Assembly: GCA_910585295.1 (NCBI GenBank)
Contig: CAJUDE010000056.1
Location: 1 to 29,823, forward strand
Reading direction: 5' to 3'
Source: an uncultured Lachnospiraceae bacterium
GTDB lineage: Bacteria; Bacillota; Clostridia; Lachnospirales; Lachnospiraceae
Length of the DNA stretch: 29,823 nt
The notes under the pieces were generated by a model, which saw only the letters and a list, made by a program, of their open reading frames with translations, was not told the DNA's origin and made no database searches. This document shows, one piece after another, positions 1 through 8,086 of this stretch; position 1 is the stretch's first letter, and each line of letters starts with the position of its first letter. A program made the translations under genes and the position numbers.

Positions 1-1
1 C

Positions 2-379
2 GCACATGATGCAAAGAAAAAACTGATGCAGAATTTCTGTATTGCTTATCGGGGAATTTTAAGCAAGAACGAGCTTTATGCAACTGGTACAACAGGACGT
101 TTGATAGAGGAAGTAACAAATCTGACAATCCATAAATATCTGGCTGGCCATCTTGGCGGTGCACAGCAGATTGGTGCGCAGATTGAGCACAACCAGATTG
201 ATCTGGTCATTTTCCTGCGTGATCCGTTGTACCCGAAATCTCATGAACCGGACGTCAATAACGTAGTGATGCTGTGTGACAGACACAACATTCCGCTGGC
301 AACCAATCTGGCGTCTGCGGAGCTTTTGATCAAATCACTCGACAGAGGGGACCTTGAGTGGCGTGAAATGTACAAATAG
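2..379 (+). CDS. mgsA: Methylglyoxal synthase, 5' end outside window
   Basis: Methylglyoxal synthase converts dihydroxyacetone phosphate to methylglyoxal and phosphate, a cytosolic bypass of lower glycolysis. The reading frame is open from base 2 and reads AHDAKKKLM before the first internal ATG at 26, which matches the usual N-terminal IALIAHD start of the family. So the gene is truncated by the window edge and 26 is not its start. Family signatures are the ATGTTG phosphate-binding loop, GGAQQIGA, IDLVIFLRDPL with the catalytic-type Asp, PDVNNVVMLC, and IPLATNLASAELL near the C-terminus. The 3' end overlaps the start of the next gene, suggesting translational coupling with the carboxypeptidase. 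I am confident of the family; only a few N-terminal residues are missing. Confidence 0.95.
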   Translation, partial: AHDAKKKLMQNFCIAYRGILSKNELYATGTTGRLIEEVTNLTIHKYLAGHLGGAQQIGAQIEHNQIDLVIFLRDPLYPKSHEPDVNNVVMLCDRHNIPLATNLASAELLIKSLDRGDLEWREMYK

Positions 380-1346
380 AAAGAGAAAACTAAAGATAAG
401 CGCGGTGCTTATGGCAGTGATGGTATGCATGACAGGCTGCGGCAGCACAAAGTATGATATGCCTTATTCGCCACAGAACAGTGTCAGCAGTTACCAGCTT
501 CTGAACATTGCCGATCAGGAGAACGTGGAACCCTTTGCAGCCAACTTGTGTGTGGCTGCTAAAGATGTACCTGCGACAGGAATCAACCTGTCGGATGTAG
601 GCGCTGCAGCGCTATTTGATACGAAGAATCTGGAAACGCTTTATGCCAAAAATGTGAATAATCAGATGAATCCGGCCAGTCTGACAAAGGTGATGACAGC
701 GCTGGTGGCATTGAAGCATGGATCCACGGATGACGTATATGTGGCCTCGGAGAATGTGAAGATTACAGAATCGGGTGCGGTATTATGCGGCTTAAAACCA
801 GGGGATAAGATGACGCTGGATCAGGCGCTTCATATCCTGCTTTTGTATTCTGCCAATGATGTGGCAGTTCTGATTGCTGAGGGAATCTCTGGTTCTGTGG
901 AAGAGTTTGTGGCATTGATGAATGAGGAAGCGAAAGCAATCGGAGCAACAAACTGTAATTTCATGAATCCCAATGGTTTGACGCAGGAGGGGCATTATGT
1001 TACCGCATATGACCTATATCTGATTTTTCAAGAAGCGTTGAAGTATGAACTTTTTAATGAAATCATACAGACCAATACATACAGTACGGTGTATATGGAT
1101 GCCAATGGAGCGGAGAAGTCTGTGGAGATGGAGAATTCCAATTTATATCTTCGGGGAGTTTATGATAAGCCGTCTAATGTGACGGTTGTGGGCGGTAAGA
1201 CCGGAACGACCAATGCGGCGGGGCATTGTCTGGTGCTGTTGTCCAGAAGCAGCAGCGGAACGCCCTATATCTCTGTTATCTTGAAAGATGATTCCAGAGA
1301 GAAGCTTTATGAAGATATGACGGATCTTCTGGAAATCGCCAAATAA
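354..1346 (+). CDS. D-alanyl-D-alanine carboxypeptidase (DacF/PBP5-type, peptidase S11), putative lipoprotein
   Basis: This is a low-molecular-weight penicillin-binding protein that trims the terminal D-Ala from peptidoglycan stem peptides outside the membrane. All three active-site motifs are present: SLTK at 109-112, SAN at 166-168 and KTG at 282-284 (numbered from the TTG at 354). The N-terminus is a basic stretch, a hydrophobic core, then MTGC with Cys29, which reads as a lipoprotein signal rather than the usual cleaved signal. The start is uncertain: TTG 354 lies only 3 nt after AGAGGGG (344-350), while the in-frame GTG at 363 has more comfortable 12-nt spacing. The gene overlaps mgsA by 17-26 nt. 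The C-terminal amphipathic anchor domain of classical PBP5 seems absent, consistent with lipid anchoring. Confidence 0.93.
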   Translation: MSGVKCTNRKRKLKISAVLMAVMVCMTGCGSTKYDMPYSPQNSVSSYQLLNIADQENVEPFAANLCVAAKDVPATGINLSDVGAAALFDTKNLETLYAKNVNNQMNPASLTKVMTALVALKHGSTDDVYVASENVKITESGAVLCGLKPGDKMTLDQALHILLLYSANDVAVLIAEGISGSVEEFVALMNEEAKAIGATNCNFMNPNGLTQEGHYVTAYDLYLIFQEALKYELFNEIIQTNTYSTVYMDANGAEKSVEMENSNLYLRGVYDKPSNVTVVGGKTGTTNAAGHCLVLLSRSSSGTPYISVILKDDSREKLYEDMTDLLEIAK

Positions 1347-1368
1347 AGTGTGGAATGAACTTTTTTAG

Positions 1369-1397
1369 TTGTTTTTTTGGCAGAGTTCCCTTATAAT
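1369..1397 (+). promoter_or_regulatory. Putative promoter of the P-loop gene
   Basis: TTGTTT (1369-1374), a 17-nt spacer and TATAAT (1392-1397) lie 62 bp before the start at 1460. The spacing is ideal and the -10 is perfect; the -35 is moderate. Confidence 0.6.
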
Positions 1398-1459
1398 AAT
1401 GGGTAGATGGAGTAAATCGTACAGACTATATAAATATCTTACTTTAGGAGGGTTTTACC

Positions 1460-1879
1460 ATGGTTCAATTCATTGTAGGCAAAAAGGGAAAAGGAAAGAC
1501 CAAGCATCTACTTGATAAAGTAAATACGGAGATAAAAGACGTACAGGGCAATGTAGTATATTTAGATAAGAGCACCAAGCATATGTTCGAATTAAACAAT
1601 AAAATCAGACTTATTGACGTATCGGAATATATGGTTACAGATAGTGATGAATTTATCGGTTTTGTCTGCGGAATCATTTCACAGGATCATGATTTGCAGC
1701 AGATGTATTTTGACAGCTTTTTAAAGATTGCCTGTCTGGAGGCAGAAGATCTTGGCAAGGTGATTGGCAAGATTGAAAAGATCAGCGAAAAATTCCATGT
1801 AGATTTTGTGATAAGTATATCTTTGGATGAGAGTGAACTTCCTGAAAATGTTCGCTCTAACATTATCGTTTCTCTTTAG
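1460..1879 (+). CDS. Small P-loop protein of unknown function
   Basis: A 139-residue protein whose only recognisable motif is an N-terminal Walker A, GKKGKGKT at residues 7-14, following the strand VQFIV. No convincing Walker B or sensor motif is obvious, although VVYLDKS at about 32-38 is hydrophobic and ends in an acidic residue. No signal peptide or membrane segment is seen, so it is probably cytosolic. The ATG is preceded by AGGAGGG at 1446-1452 with 7-nt spacing. The gene has its own promoter and a terminator, so it is a single-gene transcript. Small orphan P-loop proteins like this are common in Lachnospiraceae; I cannot assign a substrate or process. Confidence 0.85.
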   Translation: MVQFIVGKKGKGKTKHLLDKVNTEIKDVQGNVVYLDKSTKHMFELNNKIRLIDVSEYMVTDSDEFIGFVCGIISQDHDLQQMYFDSFLKIACLEAEDLGKVIGKIEKISEKFHVDFVISISLDESELPENVRSNIIVSL

Positions 1880-1915
1880 ACAACATACATAATCCAAATC
1901 GGAATTCCATAAATG

Positions 1916-1945
1916 CCCCGTAGCTTGCTGCGGGGTATTTTACTA
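1916..1945 (+). terminator. Intrinsic terminator after the P-loop gene
   Basis: CCCCGTAGC (1916-1924) pairs with GCTGCGGGG (1927-1935) with one G-U pair, followed by TATTTTA. The same core recurs behind RNase P RNA at 29596-29622. Confidence 0.8.
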
Positions 1946-2018
1946 TCCTGAATGGGTTGATAATAAGTAACCAATATTTTGCCCTTGCCCAAAATTACTG
2001 AGGCCTTTGCTAGAAAGA

Positions 2019-2074
2019 TTTAAGGTTTTTTTAAGAAATTCATTGAGTTTTATTTCTAAAATCTTTATTATAAT
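2019..2074 (+). promoter_or_regulatory. Putative autoregulated promoter of the two-component operon
   Basis: Two TTTAAG direct repeats at 2019-2024 and 2030-2035 are offset by exactly 11 bp, the spacing typical of OmpR/PhoB-class response-regulator sites. They precede TTGAGT (2043-2048) and a perfect TATAAT (2069-2074). The 20-bp spacer is longer than ideal, as often seen in activator-dependent promoters. Binding by the downstream regulator is an inference. Confidence 0.45.
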
Positions 2075-2117
2075 CTCTGTGTTGGAACTGCAAATGAGCA
2101 AACAAGGAGAGGACGGC

Positions 2118-2822
2118 ATGGAACAGCAGACGATTTTGGTGGTGGATGATAATAAAGAAATTGTGTTTTCTTTGGGAAAACTTCTGGAATATGAAGGGTA
2201 TCGGATCTTGAAGGCTTACGATGGGTTAGAGGCGCTGGAGCTATTAAAAGAAAATATGGTGGACTTGATTTTGCTGGATGTGATGATGCCCCGGCTGAAT
2301 GGGCTGTCAGCCTTAATGAAAATTAGGGAAAATAACAAAATCCCTGTGATTATCCTTTCGGCAAAAAACGAGGAGAGCGATAAGGTCTCCGGGCTTGTGA
2401 TGGGGGCGGACGACTATATCGCCAAGCCTTACAATCCGGCGGAGCTGACAGCCAGGGTTGCAGCCCAGCTTAGGCGCTACCATACTTGGGGCGGAAGCGC
2501 GCCAAAACCCCAGGATGACCAGATTGTCAATGGCAGCCTGGTGCTGGACCGCAAAAGCAAGAATGCCATTGTGGACGGTGCGGAAGTGAAGCTGACAGCG
2601 ACGGAATATAAGATTTTGGAGCTTTTAATGGAGCATCCAGGGCAGGTGTTTTCTGCAGAGAAGATTTATGAGAAGGTTTGGAAAGAGGTGGCAAATTACA
2701 CAGTGGAAAATACGGTGATGGTGCATATCCGCCATATCAGGGAGAAGCTGGAGATTGACACAAAGAACCCAAAATATGTAAAGGTGGTGTGGGGCATTGG
2801 CTACAAAATGGAAAAGTTCTAA
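2118..2822 (+). CDS. OmpR/VanR-family response regulator
   Basis: A 234-residue cytosolic DNA-binding response regulator. The receiver domain covers about 1-120: acidic pair D10-D11, phosphoacceptor D54 in LILLDVMMP, conserved Ser in ILSA and Lys in the AKPYNP motif. The winged-helix trans_reg_C domain follows (about 135-232), with LTATEYKILELLMEHPG and VHIRHIREKLE as its typical segments. The start at 2118 is chosen because AAGGAGAGG (2104-2112) is correctly spaced; upstream in-frame codons would add unrelated residues overlapping the probable promoter. The end overlaps the 5' end of the histidine kinase gene, so the two are co-translated. The resemblance is to VanR-type regulators, but nothing here indicates glycopeptide resistance: no van ligase genes are nearby. 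The stimulus and regulon are unknown. Confidence 0.95.
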   Translation: MEQQTILVVDDNKEIVFSLGKLLEYEGYRILKAYDGLEALELLKENMVDLILLDVMMPRLNGLSALMKIRENNKIPVIILSAKNEESDKVSGLVMGADDYIAKPYNPAELTARVAAQLRRYHTWGGSAPKPQDDQIVNGSLVLDRKSKNAIVDGAEVKLTATEYKILELLMEHPGQVFSAEKIYEKVWKEVANYTVENTVMVHIRHIREKLEIDTKNPKYVKVVWGIGYKMEKF

Positions 2823-4041
2823 GATAAAGCAAATGGCGGCCAGGCAGGCGAAAATAATTTTAAAAAAGGATGAAATGTTCTTGCTTCCCGGAATGCTGGG
2901 GGTTGTATTGGGGGTGATGATGCTTCTGGACATTTTAAGTTACCGGTATGCTGTGACAGAGTACAACCTGTTTGTCGGAGGGATGATGAACCTGTGCCTG
3001 GCAGCGGGGGTGACAGGTATTTTTCAGTTTTTCCTGCGGCATGAAAACAGGAATTGGAACCTGCAGTCAGAATCTTTTTTCCAGGAATGGGAAAAAAAGC
3101 AGCGGAAGCTAAAAACGCTGACTGGCATATTGGCATTAATTTTCCTTGCGGCGTCAATCGCAAATTTCCAATACAGGATGAACCATTCCTGGGTGTATGG
3201 GAATTTAAGCTCTGGCTATATCCCGGTGGGGACGGTAGTGATTCAATGGATTATTGGGAATGCCATAATTAATTCTTACATGAAGAAAAAGCTGACCCTC
3301 TATATGGAAAATTTAAAACAGATTAATCAGAGGAGCCTGGAAGCAGCGCTGCGCAGCGAGCAGATGAAGGTGGATTTGATTTCTAATGTTTCCCATGACT
3401 TAAAAACGCCTTTGACGTCTATGGTTGGCTATATTGAACTGATGAAAAAAGAAGAGCTGACCGACGTTTTGTCAGACTATATTGAGGTGCTTTCCAGAAA
3501 GGCGCAGAAATTAAAAGAAATGATTGACAGCCTGTTTGACTTGGCAAAGACCAGCAGCGGGAACGTGGAGCTGCATATGGAGCAAATGGAGATGAACTGT
3601 TTGGTGGAACAGGTACAGGCGGATATGGCAGACCGGATTGCAGAAAGCGGCAGGGAACTTGTGGTGATGCTGGCAAAAGAACCCACAGAGTTTACGGCAG
3701 ACAGCAGCTATATGTACCGTATTGTCCAAAACCTTATGGAAAATGCACTGAAATATTCTCAGGAGCATACTAGGATTTTCCTAAAATCATTGGTGCTTCC
3801 CGACCAGGAAGGAAGGGGGAGGAAGGTGCGGTTTGAAATTACCAATACCTCCAGCTACCAGATGAATTTCACTAGAGAGCAGATTGTGGAACGCTTTGCC
3901 AGGGGGGATGAGTCCAGGACCACAGAGGGGAATGGGCTGGGGCTTGCCATTGTAAACACTTACACCTTAGCGCTGGGTGGGAGTTTTGACGTGGTGGTCG
4001 ACTGCGACCAGTTTAAGGCTTCTGTTGAATTTTTGAAATAA
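2797..4041 (+). CDS. Membrane sensor histidine kinase, VanS-like
   Basis: Partner kinase of the upstream regulator. From the TTG at 2797 it has 414 residues with four predicted membrane segments (about 28-48, 56-80, 107-125 and 138-161), almost no extracellular loop, a linker, then the HisKA domain with SNVSHDLKTPLTS and phospho-acceptor His200. The ATPase domain has an N box (NLMENALKYS, about 312-321) and a G2 box (GNGLGLAIVN, 378-387). With such short loops the sensor probably detects a membrane-borne or membrane-intrinsic signal. The start could instead be the ATG at 2833, which removes 12 residues before the first helix; no strong ribosome binding site decides between them. It is followed after 74 bp by the SCIFF peptide gene, which has its own promoter. 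Confidence 0.94.
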   Translation: MATKWKSSKIKQMAARQAKIILKKDEMFLLPGMLGVVLGVMMLLDILSYRYAVTEYNLFVGGMMNLCLAAGVTGIFQFFLRHENRNWNLQSESFFQEWEKKQRKLKTLTGILALIFLAASIANFQYRMNHSWVYGNLSSGYIPVGTVVIQWIIGNAIINSYMKKKLTLYMENLKQINQRSLEAALRSEQMKVDLISNVSHDLKTPLTSMVGYIELMKKEELTDVLSDYIEVLSRKAQKLKEMIDSLFDLAKTSSGNVELHMEQMEMNCLVEQVQADMADRIAESGRELVVMLAKEPTEFTADSSYMYRIVQNLMENALKYSQEHTRIFLKSLVLPDQEGRGRKVRFEITNTSSYQMNFTREQIVERFARGDESRTTEGNGLGLAIVNTYTLALGGSFDVVVDCDQFKASVEFLK

Positions 4042-4044
4042 TGC

Positions 4045-4073
4045 TTTTCATATGAAAAAAAGTGTGATATAAT
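4045..4073 (+). promoter_or_regulatory. Putative promoter of the SCIFF operon
   Basis: TTTTCA (4045-4050), a 17-nt spacer and a perfect TATAAT (4068-4073) end 42 bp before the SCIFF start. This would let the peptide operon be transcribed separately from the two-component genes. Confidence 0.55.
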
Positions 4074-4115
4074 CTGCCATAGGAATTTTAAGAAGAATAG
4101 AAAGGAAGTATTTTT

Positions 4116-4256
4116 ATGAAACATGTAAAAACATTAAATACAAAAAGATTACAGAACACAGTGAAAAAGGGCGGTTGTGGAGAATGCCAGACCTCCTGCC
4201 AGTCTGCATGTAAGACAAGCTGCACGGTAGGGAACCAGAGCTGTGAGAACAAATAA
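4116..4256 (+). CDS. scfA: SCIFF ranthipeptide precursor (six cysteines in forty-five residues)
   Basis: A 46-residue ribosomal peptide precursor. Its N-terminal leader MKHVKTLNTKRLQNTVKKGG is the near-invariant SCIFF leader. The core carries six cysteines at 21, 24, 28, 32, 36 and 43, interleaved with Ser and Thr acceptors. In the family, a radical SAM/SPASM enzyme links Cys sulfur to a core residue to form a thioether (shown for Clostridium thermocellum CteA/CteB). The ATG is preceded by AAGGAA at 4102-4107. The maturase follows 170 nt downstream and SecDF after that, the expected partners. The family is almost universal in Clostridia and was proposed to have a housekeeping or signalling rather than antibiotic role. 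The exact crosslink and the mature product are not deducible from sequence. Confidence 0.96.
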   Translation: MKHVKTLNTKRLQNTVKKGGCGECQTSCQSACKTSCTVGNQSCENK

Positions 4257-4334
4257 TCCCCAGCAGGATCATGTTCCCGTCCAGGGATGGGCAGCCGAAG
4301 GGGCATGCCCAAAGAGCATAAGGATGTAAGCATG

Positions 4335-4359
4335 GACCGTTCGCAACCAACGAGCGGTC
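4335..4359 (+). promoter_or_regulatory. Intercistronic hairpin between SCIFF precursor and maturase
   Basis: GACCGTTCG (4335-4343) pairs with CGAGCGGTC (4351-4359) over 9 bp with one G-U pair and a 7-nt loop. Only ATTTG follows, not a real U-tract. It could be a partial attenuator or a 3'-end stabilising structure giving more precursor than enzyme message. Confidence 0.5.
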
Positions 4360-4426
4360 ATTTGTGCGTTGATGGGCATGGGAAGCAGGGCATACATATG
4401 GAGAGAAGGAAAGAGAGGAACTGGCA

Positions 4427-5788
4427 GTGGTCCACCAGTATAAGAACAACGGTTACAATATTGTGTTAGATGTAAACAGCGGCGCCGTCCATGTAGTGGA
4501 TGATGTAGTGTATGACATTATCCCACTGTTTGAAACATGCACCAAAGAGGAAATCATTTCACGCCTGGGGCAAAGCTATCCAGAAAGTGAAATAGCAGAG
4601 GGGCATGAAGAGGTAGCGGCTCTGGTAAAAGGGCAGCAGTTGTTTACAAAAGATGAATATGAAGATTACATGGAGCAGTTCCAGGAGCGGCCTACTGTGG
4701 TAAAAGCCCTGTGCCTGCATATTGCCCATGACTGCAACCTGGCATGCCGCTATTGCTTTGCAGAGGAAGGGGAATACCATGGAAGAAGGGCTATCATGCC
4801 CTATGAAGTGGGGAAGGCAGCCCTGGACTTTTTGATAAAAACTTCTGGGAACCGTCGAAATCTGGAAGTGGATTTCTTTGGCGGCGAGCCGCTGATGAAT
4901 TTTGAAGTGGTCAAGAAGCTGGTGGCATATGGAAGGGAGCAGGAGAAGCTGCACAATAAAAATTTCCGGTTTACCTTGACCACCAACGGCGTGCTTTTAA
5001 ATGATGAGGTGATGGAGTTTGCCAACCGGGAAATGGCAAACGTGGTGTTAAGCATTGACGGGCGAAAAGAAGTGAATGACAACATGCGCCCTTTCCGCAA
5101 CGGCACAGGCAGCTATGGCATGATTGTGCCAAAGTTCCAGAAATTTGCGGACAGCAGGAACCAGGAAAAATATTATGTGCGGGGGACATTTACCCACAAC
5201 AACCTGGATTTTTCCAAAGATGTGCTGCATTTGGCCGATTTGGGGTTCCAGCAGATTTCGGTGGAGCCTGTGGTGGCAGATCCTTCTCAAAGCTATGCTT
5301 TGCAAAAGGAAGACCTTCCGAAGCTGTTTGAGGAATACGACAAGCTTGCCGTGGAGCTGGTGGAACGCCAGAAGGAGGGCAGGGGATTTCATTTCTTTCA
5401 TTTTATGATAGATTTGGAAGGCGGGCCATGCGTGGCAAAACGCCTGTCTGGCTGCGGCTCTGGCACAGAATACCTGGCAGTGACCCCGTGGGGGGATTTG
5501 TACCCCTGCCATCAATTTGTGGGGAATGAGGAATTCCTTATGGGGAATGTGGAAGAAGGCGTGAAAAATATACCATTGCAAAAAGAATTCAAACGTTGTA
5601 ATGTATATGCCAAGGAAAAATGCAGGGATTGTTTTGCAAAATTTTACTGCAGCGGGGGTTGCGCCGCAAATTCCTGGAATTTCCACGGGAAAATCACAGA
5701 TACTTATGAGATAGGCTGCGAGCTGCAGAAAAAGCGGATTGAGTGCGCGATTATGGTAAAGGCGGCCCTTGCAGATGAAATAAGATAA
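4427..5788 (+). CDS. scfB: SCIFF maturase, radical SAM/SPASM thioether-forming enzyme
   Basis: A 453-residue cytosolic radical SAM peptide maturase. Residues 1-85 form a PqqD-like precursor-recognition region (VDDVVYDIIPLF). The radical SAM core begins with CNLACRYC, ligands C103, C107 and C110, followed by GGEP at 154-157 that contacts SAM. A C-terminal SPASM/twitch region supplies cysteines at 337, 345, 363, 393, 401, 404, 410, 414 and 433, enough for two auxiliary 4Fe-4S clusters. The start is GTG 4427, with AGAGAGGA at 4412-4419 and an N-terminus (MVHQYKNNGYNIVLDVNSGA) typical of SCIFF maturases. It acts on the upstream 46-residue peptide. SecDF follows 19 nt downstream in the same transcript. 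All expected cluster cysteines are present, so I see no sign of decay. Confidence 0.96.
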   Translation: MVHQYKNNGYNIVLDVNSGAVHVVDDVVYDIIPLFETCTKEEIISRLGQSYPESEIAEGHEEVAALVKGQQLFTKDEYEDYMEQFQERPTVVKALCLHIAHDCNLACRYCFAEEGEYHGRRAIMPYEVGKAALDFLIKTSGNRRNLEVDFFGGEPLMNFEVVKKLVAYGREQEKLHNKNFRFTLTTNGVLLNDEVMEFANREMANVVLSIDGRKEVNDNMRPFRNGTGSYGMIVPKFQKFADSRNQEKYYVRGTFTHNNLDFSKDVLHLADLGFQQISVEPVVADPSQSYALQKEDLPKLFEEYDKLAVELVERQKEGRGFHFFHFMIDLEGGPCVAKRLSGCGSGTEYLAVTPWGDLYPCHQFVGNEEFLMGNVEEGVKNIPLQKEFKRCNVYAKEKCRDCFAKFYCSGGCAANSWNFHGKITDTYEIGCELQKKRIECAIMVKAALADEIR

Positions 5789-5807
5789 TGTAAGAGAGGA
5801 AAAAGTC

Positions 5808-7952
5808 ATGAAGAAAAGTAAAGCGACGGGGATATTGGCCCTGATTTTTGCCGTCATGGCGGCAATGACCTGGTATGCAGGGACCATTATCTCAACGGTT
5901 GGCGTAGGTGAGAACCGTAACATTAAACTGGGGCTGGACCTTGCAGGCGGCGTCAGCATCACGTACCAGGCGGTGGAGGACAACCCATCGGCAGAGGATA
6001 TGAAGGACACGGTATATAAGCTGCAGAAGCGTGTGGAAACCTATAGTACGGAGTCTACGGTATACCAAGAGGGAAATAACCGCATTAATATAGAAATCCC
6101 TGGTGTTTCCGACGCCAATGCAATTCTTGAGGAGCTTGGCAAGCCTGGCTCCCTGGAATTCCAGAATGAGGCTGGGGAGACCCTTGTGACAGGGACGGAC
6201 ATTAAAAATGCCCAGGCTGGCACATACAACGACAATATGGGCAGCCGCCAGTATGTGGTGGAGCTGACCCTGACAGATGAAGGGGCAGAAAAGTTTGCCA
6301 AGGCGACTGCGGACAATGTAGGGAAAACCCTGCCAATTGTCTATGACGGGCAGGCTATCAGCACCCCAGGCGTAGATGAGGCGATTACTGGCGGGAAAGC
6401 CCAGATTGACAATATGGAAAGTTTTGAGGCTGCTGAAGAGCTGGCTTCCGTTATCCGTATCGGTTCCCTGTCCCTGGAACTGGAGGAACTCCATTCCAAA
6501 GTAGTGGGCGCCCAATTAGGGGAAGAGGCAATTTCCACCAGTTTGAAGGCTGCGTTGATTGGCTTGGTCCTGGTTATGCTGTTTATGGTTGTAATGTACC
6601 GTGCGCCTGGGTTTACCGCAAGCCTTGCCCTGGTTCTGTATTCGGCTTTGACCGTATGGGCATTGTGGATTTTTGACATTACGCTTACCTTGCCGGGCAT
6701 TGCCGGCATTATTTTGTCCATCGGTATGGCGGTGGACGCAAACGTCATTATTTTCGCCCGCATCCGGGAGGAAATTGGGGCGGGCAGGACTGTCAGCGCT
6801 GCCATTAAAGTTGGCTATGAGAAAGCCCTTTCTGCAATTGTGGACGGCAACATCACCACATTAATTGCGGCAATTGTATTGGGTACTAGAGGCTCTGGTT
6901 CTGTCAAAGGGTTTGCCTATACATTGGGGATTGGTATTGTGCTGTCCATGTTTACCGCGTTGGTAGTGACCCGGTGGCTGATGAGGTGTTTCTATGCCTT
7001 GGGTATTCAGGACGCCAAATTCTATGGAGCCACGAAAGAGCGCAATACGGTCCATTTCCTCAGCAAGCGCATGGTATGCTTTGCAATATCGGGCGTACTG
7101 ATTGCGGCAGGGTTTGTTGGGATGGGGATTAACAATTCCAAAAGTGGCAATATTTTGAATTTCAGCCTGGATTTTGTAGGCGGGACTTCCACTACAGTGA
7201 CTTTTAATGAGGACTATTCCATCAATGAGATTGACGAGAAGATTGTCCCGGTTGTGGAGGAGGTTACTGGCGACCCCAATGTCCAGACTCAGAAAATTGA
7301 AGGCACAAACCAAGTGGTAATTAAGACCCGTTCCCTGGAGCTGGCAGAGCGTGAGTCCTTAAACCAGGCTTTGATTGACCAGTTTGGGGTCAGCGAGGAT
7401 GGGATTATTGCAGAAAACATTAGCTCAACCGTAAGCAATGAGATGAAGTCAGATGCAATTTGGGCAGTGATTATCGCAACGATTTGTATGTTAATTTATA
7501 TTTGGTTCCGGTTTAAGGATATCCGTTTTGCTGGAAGCGCGGTAATTGCCCTGCTGCATGACGTGCTGGTTGTCCTGGCGTTTTATGCCATTGCAAGGAC
7601 GTCTGTGGGAAATACCTTTATTGCATGTATGCTGACGATTGTAGGGTATTCCATCAATGCAACCATTGTTATTTTTGACCGTATCCGTGAGAACCTTGGC
7701 GGGGCGAAAAAGAAAAGTGCGGACGGCTTAATGGAAATTGTGGACCGAAGCATTACCCAGACGTTATCCCGAAGCATTAACACTTCACTGACCACATTTA
7801 TTATGGTGTTTGTGTTATTTATCTTGGGCGTAAGCTCTATTCAGGAATTTGCGCTCCCATTGATGGCAGGCATTATTTGCGGCGCTTATTCCTCCGTATG
7901 CATTACCGGCGCATTGTGGTATGTGTTTAAAGTGAAATTTGCAAAGAAATAA
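5808..7952 (+). CDS. secDF: Fused protein-export membrane protein SecDF
   Basis: A 714-residue accessory subunit of the Sec translocase, using the proton motive force to help pull proteins across the membrane. It is a single-chain fusion like Bacillus SecDF. The SecD half starts with a membrane segment (about 7-25) and the LGLDLAGG motif (41-48), then an extracellular domain and five helices from about 240 with GIAGIILSIGMAVDANVIIFARIREE. The SecF half has FSLDFVGG (452-459), a second extracellular domain and five helices with VGYSINATIVIFDRIREN. RBS GAGAGGA precedes the ATG. It sits 19 nt after the SCIFF maturase and is followed by a strong terminator, so it is the last gene of that operon. 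A role in exporting the SCIFF product is suggested by position only. Confidence 0.97.
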   Translation: MKKSKATGILALIFAVMAAMTWYAGTIISTVGVGENRNIKLGLDLAGGVSITYQAVEDNPSAEDMKDTVYKLQKRVETYSTESTVYQEGNNRINIEIPGVSDANAILEELGKPGSLEFQNEAGETLVTGTDIKNAQAGTYNDNMGSRQYVVELTLTDEGAEKFAKATADNVGKTLPIVYDGQAISTPGVDEAITGGKAQIDNMESFEAAEELASVIRIGSLSLELEELHSKVVGAQLGEEAISTSLKAALIGLVLVMLFMVVMYRAPGFTASLALVLYSALTVWALWIFDITLTLPGIAGIILSIGMAVDANVIIFARIREEIGAGRTVSAAIKVGYEKALSAIVDGNITTLIAAIVLGTRGSGSVKGFAYTLGIGIVLSMFTALVVTRWLMRCFYALGIQDAKFYGATKERNTVHFLSKRMVCFAISGVLIAAGFVGMGINNSKSGNILNFSLDFVGGTSTTVTFNEDYSINEIDEKIVPVVEEVTGDPNVQTQKIEGTNQVVIKTRSLELAERESLNQALIDQFGVSEDGIIAENISSTVSNEMKSDAIWAVIIATICMLIYIWFRFKDIRFAGSAVIALLHDVLVVLAFYAIARTSVGNTFIACMLTIVGYSINATIVIFDRIRENLGGAKKKSADGLMEIVDRSITQTLSRSINTSLTTFIMVFVLFILGVSSIQEFALPLMAGIICGAYSSVCITGALWYVFKVKFAKK

Positions 7953-7977
7953 TCGAATATCAGGCAGTGTTAGGAAG

Positions 7978-8006
7978 CCGCAGGGATTTTGCCCTGCGGT
8001 TTTTTA
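7978..8006 (+). terminator. Intrinsic terminator after secDF
   Basis: CCGCAGGG (7978-7985) and CCCTGCGG (7992-7999) form a perfect 8-bp stem with a 6-nt loop followed by a run of T. Confidence 0.92.
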
Positions 8007-8058
8007 TATAGGAAATACCGTGTTATTGTGAAGTGTTAAAGTGTATAAATTTCCTATA
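8007..8058. repeat. 10-bp inverted repeat between convergent genes
   Basis: TATAGGAAAT (8007-8016) and ATTTCCTATA (8049-8058) are perfect inverted copies separated by 32 bp. Related motifs occur at 20532-20563 and 20611-20623. Confidence 0.55.
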
Positions 8059-8086
8059 AGGCGTATAGTTGGTATTATAGATTTTT

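Noticed and set aside
2118..4041. Glycopeptide-resistance (van) locus
   Set aside because: The two-component pair resembles VanRS, but no ligase, dehydrogenase or dipeptidase genes are nearby.
5048..6010. A 320-residue open frame on the - strand
   Set aside because: It lies opposite the SCIFF maturase and secDF, which are well-supported genes. Its translation shows no domain and it has no clear RBS.
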